The translations under genes and the position numbers were made by a program. 64,000 nt of DNA from Puffinus mauretanicus (lineage: Eukaryota; Chordata; Aves; Procellariiformes; Procellariidae): contig JAJKFH010004053.1 in assembly GCA_023333565.1 (NCBI GenBank), positions 3,472,001-3,536,000 of the forward strand, in the 5' to 3' direction. The notes under the pieces were generated by a model, which was given only the letters and a program-made list of their open reading frames with translations, searched no databases and had not been told where the DNA came from. Shown here one piece after another: positions 61,501 to 64,000 of this stretch (positions within the stretch are counted from its first letter, which is position 1; the number at the start of each line of letters is the position of its first letter).

Positions 61501-63455
61501 AAAGATCCTCACCAGCAATTCCCCGATTGTTAAAAACCACGCATCTAAAAATGGAGACAGTAAATTCAATTATACACATTGTGCATTCCGCTAAAAAAGA
61601 TAAACACACAAAAAAAATGAAAATGCATAAAGAAAAACGAGCCAGTTCTATGAGTAAATTCAGCACATAAATATTTACAGTCCTACAGATCCTAAAGTCT
61701 GACCTGTGTGGAACAACCTTTATACCAAAACGGAGTTCGCTGAGGTCAGTGGGACTCTATATGAGCTCTGTGACGTGCCAGTCAAGGTCAGATCGCAGGA
61801 TGAGAGCCCCAGGGTTTGCCTGAAGATGGTACACGCATCTTGTCCTGCCTGCACCCTGAGCTGGCCAAAGACGAGCCGTAAGCTCTGCCAGTGCAGGGCT
61901 GAGCCTCAAGCAGTGCTCTGAAGGAGAACGTCAGAGATCCACGTGTAGACATCTTCCAAAGCTACGTAATTGTATTAAATAGCAAGAAGTGAGCCCAATC
62001 AAAATTATAACGACAGCTGCATCTAAGTTGCAGGTTCTTGGGGATAGGATTTTTTTTTTTTATCTGGTATAGCAGAAGTTTCTGTTCTTTCTATGCTGGT
62101 GGGAGTCTCTGAATTTTCTAGCAGTATTACCGTGATTTAAGGATCTATGCTTTCTTAATAAATCTTACTTTTCTATTACTCTTCTACCATCTCACTGTAA
62201 TAATTTTGTTAAATAATATATACATATTTTAGATGGGCTGAAGGCATGAAAAATTACTTACTTTGGTGTTTTTCTCAAATGTTGCTGTTTAAAAACAAAA
62301 TTATAGCATTCTGTTGAAATCTGACCTAAAGCTCTCCTTTTTAATGCTATACCTTCTTTTCTTAGGTGATCAAATGCAGATATTTCTTTCAGGAATACTT
62401 ACAAAATTAATAGTAAGAAGTTGTTGATTTGAGGGCTTTCCTCCTCTGATATTTGTAACTGGTAAGTTTTAAAGTTATTTTAAAAGTACTTTGAACAGTT
62501 AAAGTGCTACTTTACTTGCATAATTTAGTAAAGCAGTTATCCAAACCTCCAAACAGAGAAGAGATAGCCAGACATGTAGATAAAAGCTCACATATACATA
62601 TTTGAAGAAGTTATTATAGTCAGTACCAGAAGCCAATCTGCAAAGACAAAATTTAATATTCCAAATACAGATCCTGGAACAATGACAACTTATTTTAAAG
62701 CACAGCAGCAGCAATATGATTACATAAAGGAATCTACTCATCGAATAATTCACTTATTTTACCCAACTCTGACCAGAAGCCTTTAACAACAAAACTAAAT
62801 TAAGCAGTGACAATTAACCACCACCAGTAAGAGTAGGCCAGCTCTCCTTTCTGCACTCACGAATTTGAGGCTGCTGAATTTTGGCATTCAGAAGCTGACC
62901 TCCTCTGAGGCCTGCGGCCAGCAACCCATCCACACAAGTCTTCTTGGAGCTGAATACAAACCCCTTCTCTAGCAAGTGTAAAGGCAACACAAATACTGAT
63001 ATTATAATTTAAGAAGCAGCAGCAAAGGCCTGTGCAGACTGGGCTGGCTTTCACTGCAATCTCTGGGGCACATCTGTAGATACTAAAACAGCCCTTCCGA
63101 ATGTACTGCCTGTTACATAATTCTACTATTATTATTATTACTACCAATACTTTCTTACACAAACTAATGTCTTTAGATCTCATTTGCCTTAGGAAGGCAT
63201 CTTATACATATACATACTTATATCTGATCTTATTAGAAGCAGGAAAATACTAGCAGTGAAATACAACAGCACCTATATCCCAGCGTGTCGCTTTGATGGA
63301 TCATATGAAGAATGTAGGATTCCTTGCTCGTTCCTGTCAGGCCAGGCAATAACAGAACTGTGGGTCTTGTGCTGGCATCCGGATAATATAAGCTGTCATT
63401 ATTATCAAACCAATCCAATGAAATCTGTCCTCCATCTGCTGTTTTAATGAGCTCA
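43420..63455 (-). CDS. ABHD3: ABHD3, alpha/beta-hydrolase phospholipase, 3' seven coding exons (5' part outside window)
   Basis: ABHD3 is a membrane-anchored serine hydrolase that in mammals cleaves medium-chain and oxidatively truncated phosphatidylcholines. Seven exons join in frame to about 302 residues ending in TAG; human ABHD3 has 409, so roughly the first 107, including the membrane anchor, lie beyond 64000. Landmarks in order: [38 protein letters not shown] (oxyanion-side loop); [14 protein letters not shown], the GxSxG nucleophile elbow with the catalytic Ser; [31 protein letters not shown], with the likely catalytic Asp; and [13 protein letters not shown], with the catalytic His. 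ABHD1 and ABHD2 are relatives, but the wording matches ABHD3 most closely and the ESCO1 neighbour agrees. All junctions are GT-AG with matching phase. Confidence 0.96.
49389..49460. repeat. Imperfect 72-nt inverted repeat (hairpin-like)
   Basis: GCTGTAAA (49389-49396) pairs with TTTACAGC (49453-49460), TTGTCCT (49403-49409) with AGGACAA (49443-49449), and GTGG (49411-49414) with CCAC (49438-49441), around a 23-nt loop. The length is like a microRNA precursor, but the internal loop is asymmetric and no known family is recognised. Confidence 0.6.
49814..50055 (-). repeat. CR1 LINE 3' end, minus orientation
   Basis: The plus strand begins CAATCACAGAACCGTTGAGG and continues GATCATCTAGTCCAACCCCC, then AGAGCAGGTTGCCCAGGACT and AGACGGAGACCCTACAACCT. 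This is the reverse complement of a CR1 3' end. It lies in the same orientation as ABHD3 transcription. Confidence 0.92.
51595..51760 (-). CDS. ABHD3: ABHD3 coding exon with the catalytic Asp
   Basis: Encodes [40 protein letters not shown] and [15 protein letters not shown] plus one base. The Asp of LDDVF is the family's likely charge-relay residue. Acceptor GTACTTCAG, donor CATG|GTAAGT. Confidence 0.97.
51845..51893 (-). CDS. ABHD3: ABHD3 small coding exon
   Basis: A 49-nt exon: one base finishing an Arg codon, then [16 protein letters not shown]. Acceptor TTTTTAG, donor AAG|GTATGT. The next intron is only 84 nt and has no in-frame stop, so a naive reading fuses this exon to the next. Confidence 0.94.
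51894..52561 (-). other. ABHD3: ABHD3 intron
   Basis: GT-AG intron of 668 nt; AT-rich, no repeat recognised. Confidence 0.85.
52562..52735 (-). CDS. ABHD3: ABHD3 coding exon after the nucleophile elbow
   Basis: Encodes [20 protein letters not shown], then [20 protein letters not shown] and [13 protein letters not shown] with split codons at both ends. Acceptor TGTAG, donor CAG|GTGAGT. Confidence 0.97.
54845..57575 (+). mobile_element. Long degraded CR1 LINE (ORF2 endonuclease/reverse-transcriptase remnants)
   Basis: About 2.7 kb of CR1 in plus orientation, antisense to ABHD3. A 5' landmark is GAAGAGTTTTAAACTAGGTT near 54922. Endonuclease-region remnants follow at 55.2-55.5 kb, then reverse-transcriptase blocks: [40 protein letters not shown] (56576-56854) and [20 protein letters not shown] (within 56954-57313). 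The tail includes GTATCTGGAGTGCCCAATTT near 57460. Frameshifts and stops break the frame throughout, so it is dead. An internal piece also appears inverted at 56121-56308. The diagnostic CR1 3' end is missing or too diverged to see. Confidence 0.9.
56121..56308 (-). repeat. Inverted copy of the CR1 reverse-transcriptase segment
   Basis: The minus strand reads [26 protein letters not shown] and [11 protein letters not shown], the same segment that occurs on the plus strand at about 56671-56875. It lacks about 15 nt present in the direct copy. The two form an inverted pair about 360 bp apart. Confidence 0.85.
58470..58582 (-). CDS. ABHD3: ABHD3 coding exon with the nucleophile elbow
   Basis: Encodes [20 protein letters not shown], then [18 protein letters not shown] (last Gly codon split). 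GVSMGG is the GxSxG motif holding the catalytic Ser. Acceptor CCTTACAG, donor GGAGG|GTAAGG. Confidence 0.97.
58583..61498 (-). other. ABHD3: ABHD3 intron
   Basis: GT-AG intron of 2916 nt. It contains a 60-bp offset duplication with a 12-bp tandem core at 60888-60984. No transposon recognised. Confidence 0.85.
60888..60984. repeat. 60-bp offset direct duplication with 12-bp tandem units
   Basis: ACAAGAACACATTTA followed by TTTTATGGCTATCCATAAAA occurs at 60888 and again at 60948. Between them ACAAGAACACAA is repeated at 60924 and 60936. Confidence 0.9.
61499..61544 (-). CDS. ABHD3: ABHD3 small coding exon
   Basis: A 46-nt exon: one base finishing an Arg codon, then [15 protein letters not shown] (human [15 protein letters not shown]). 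Acceptor TTTTTAG, donor TTG|GTAAGG. NNRG is the conserved strand-turn of the family. Confidence 0.96.
61545..63272 (-). other. ABHD3: ABHD3 intron
   Basis: GT-AG intron of 1728 nt. It holds a T run near 62051-62061 and a short ATT repeat near 63125-63141. Nothing else recognised. Confidence 0.85.
63273..63455 (-). CDS. ABHD3: ABHD3 coding exon, first one inside the window
   Basis: Encodes [20 protein letters not shown], then the strand and loop [20 protein letters not shown] and [11 protein letters not shown], with split codons at both ends. Acceptor CCTTTCAG, donor TATAG|GTGCTG. By comparison with the nine-exon human gene this is exon 3. Confidence 0.96.
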
Positions 63456-64000
63456 CTGAAAGGCACATTTCAAGACAACACTGATTAGGTTGAAAAATAC
63501 ATGCAGAGTATTAAGAGCGCTTACAGTGTACAAATTACCAGGTATGAATGCTGCACTTTTAATTACGTTTTAATGCTCAAAGTGCCACCTAACTAGGTAT
63601 GTTTGCATGTTTACCATTCAGAAAGAGCCATGCCTACAGGTGACATGAGTTGGCACAGTCAATTTGTGGAGTAATTCCCGTTCACAGTAAATGAAGAGCT
63701 GGCCTTTCATGAATTGCTGCTGATGTACTGCAAGCTTGTAACTAATGTGATTTTTGGCATTGCCTTCTCTTTTATATAGGCTTGTGTACTGCAGATTTCC
63801 TTTGGATCATCTGACAATCTTCTGATAGCACACTGGGCAATGTGTTAAACATTTATGACATTTTTTGTCTTTATCCAAAACAGCAGCATGTATAATGGAT
63901 GGCACTTTGTTACGTTTTAAACACACGGAACATAGACACACACTACTATATCTTTCCCCCTGTATCTCCACAAACTTTGCTAGAATGCACTCTTAAACCA
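63456..64000 (-). other. ABHD3: ABHD3 intron, cut by the window edge
   Basis: Upstream intron running off the right edge. No exon or repeat recognised; the 5' exons and promoter must lie beyond 64000. Confidence 0.8.

Noticed and set aside
1..64000. CRISPR arrays, operons, phage or bacterial defence systems
   Set aside because: No direct-repeat and spacer structure and no prokaryotic gene density; the window is clearly vertebrate.

Overview
The window is vertebrate nuclear DNA, most likely from a neognath bird. The evidence is small exons separated by long AT-rich introns with GT-AG junctions, several CR1 LINE remnants carrying the typical CR1 3' end, one solo ERVL-type LTR of a kind common in birds, and a compact CpG-island promoter. 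All calls come from reading the sequence; no database search was run.

Two protein-coding genes explain the window, both on the minus strand. ESCO1 (cohesin acetyltransferase) fills roughly 0.8-35.2 kb and appears complete. It has a non-coding first exon in a CpG island near 35 kb, ten coding exons (32006 down to 1632) that join in frame into about 853 codons, and a 3'UTR ending near an AATAAA at 798-803. ABHD3 (alpha/beta-hydrolase phospholipase) fills 43.4-64 kb. Only its last seven coding exons are inside; the first exons lie beyond the right edge. The seven exons join in frame and contain the nucleophile elbow and the likely catalytic Asp and His.

Layout: 1-0.8 kb, unassigned flank; 0.8-35.2 kb, ESCO1, with introns holding two CR1 remnants (6.9-7.6 kb), short tandem repeats and a solo LTR (20.2-20.7 kb); 34.3-35.7 kb, CpG island with NRF1, ETS, GC-box and E2F-like sites; 35.7-41.6 kb, intergenic, with one CR1 tail; 41.6-64 kb, ABHD3, whose introns hold a CR1 tail (49.8-50.1 kb) and a long degraded CR1 with reverse-transcriptase remnants (54.8-57.6 kb).

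The gene order matches the human 18q11.2 neighbourhood (ESCO1, SNRPD1, ABHD3) except that I could not find SNRPD1 in the 8 kb between the two genes. The two genes have no known joint function; this is ordinary conserved synteny. I found no sign of a novel multi-gene system. The most useful points to check are the missing SNRPD1, a stop-free 84-nt intron in ABHD3, the diverged ESCO1 N-terminus, and an inverted internal copy inside the long CR1.
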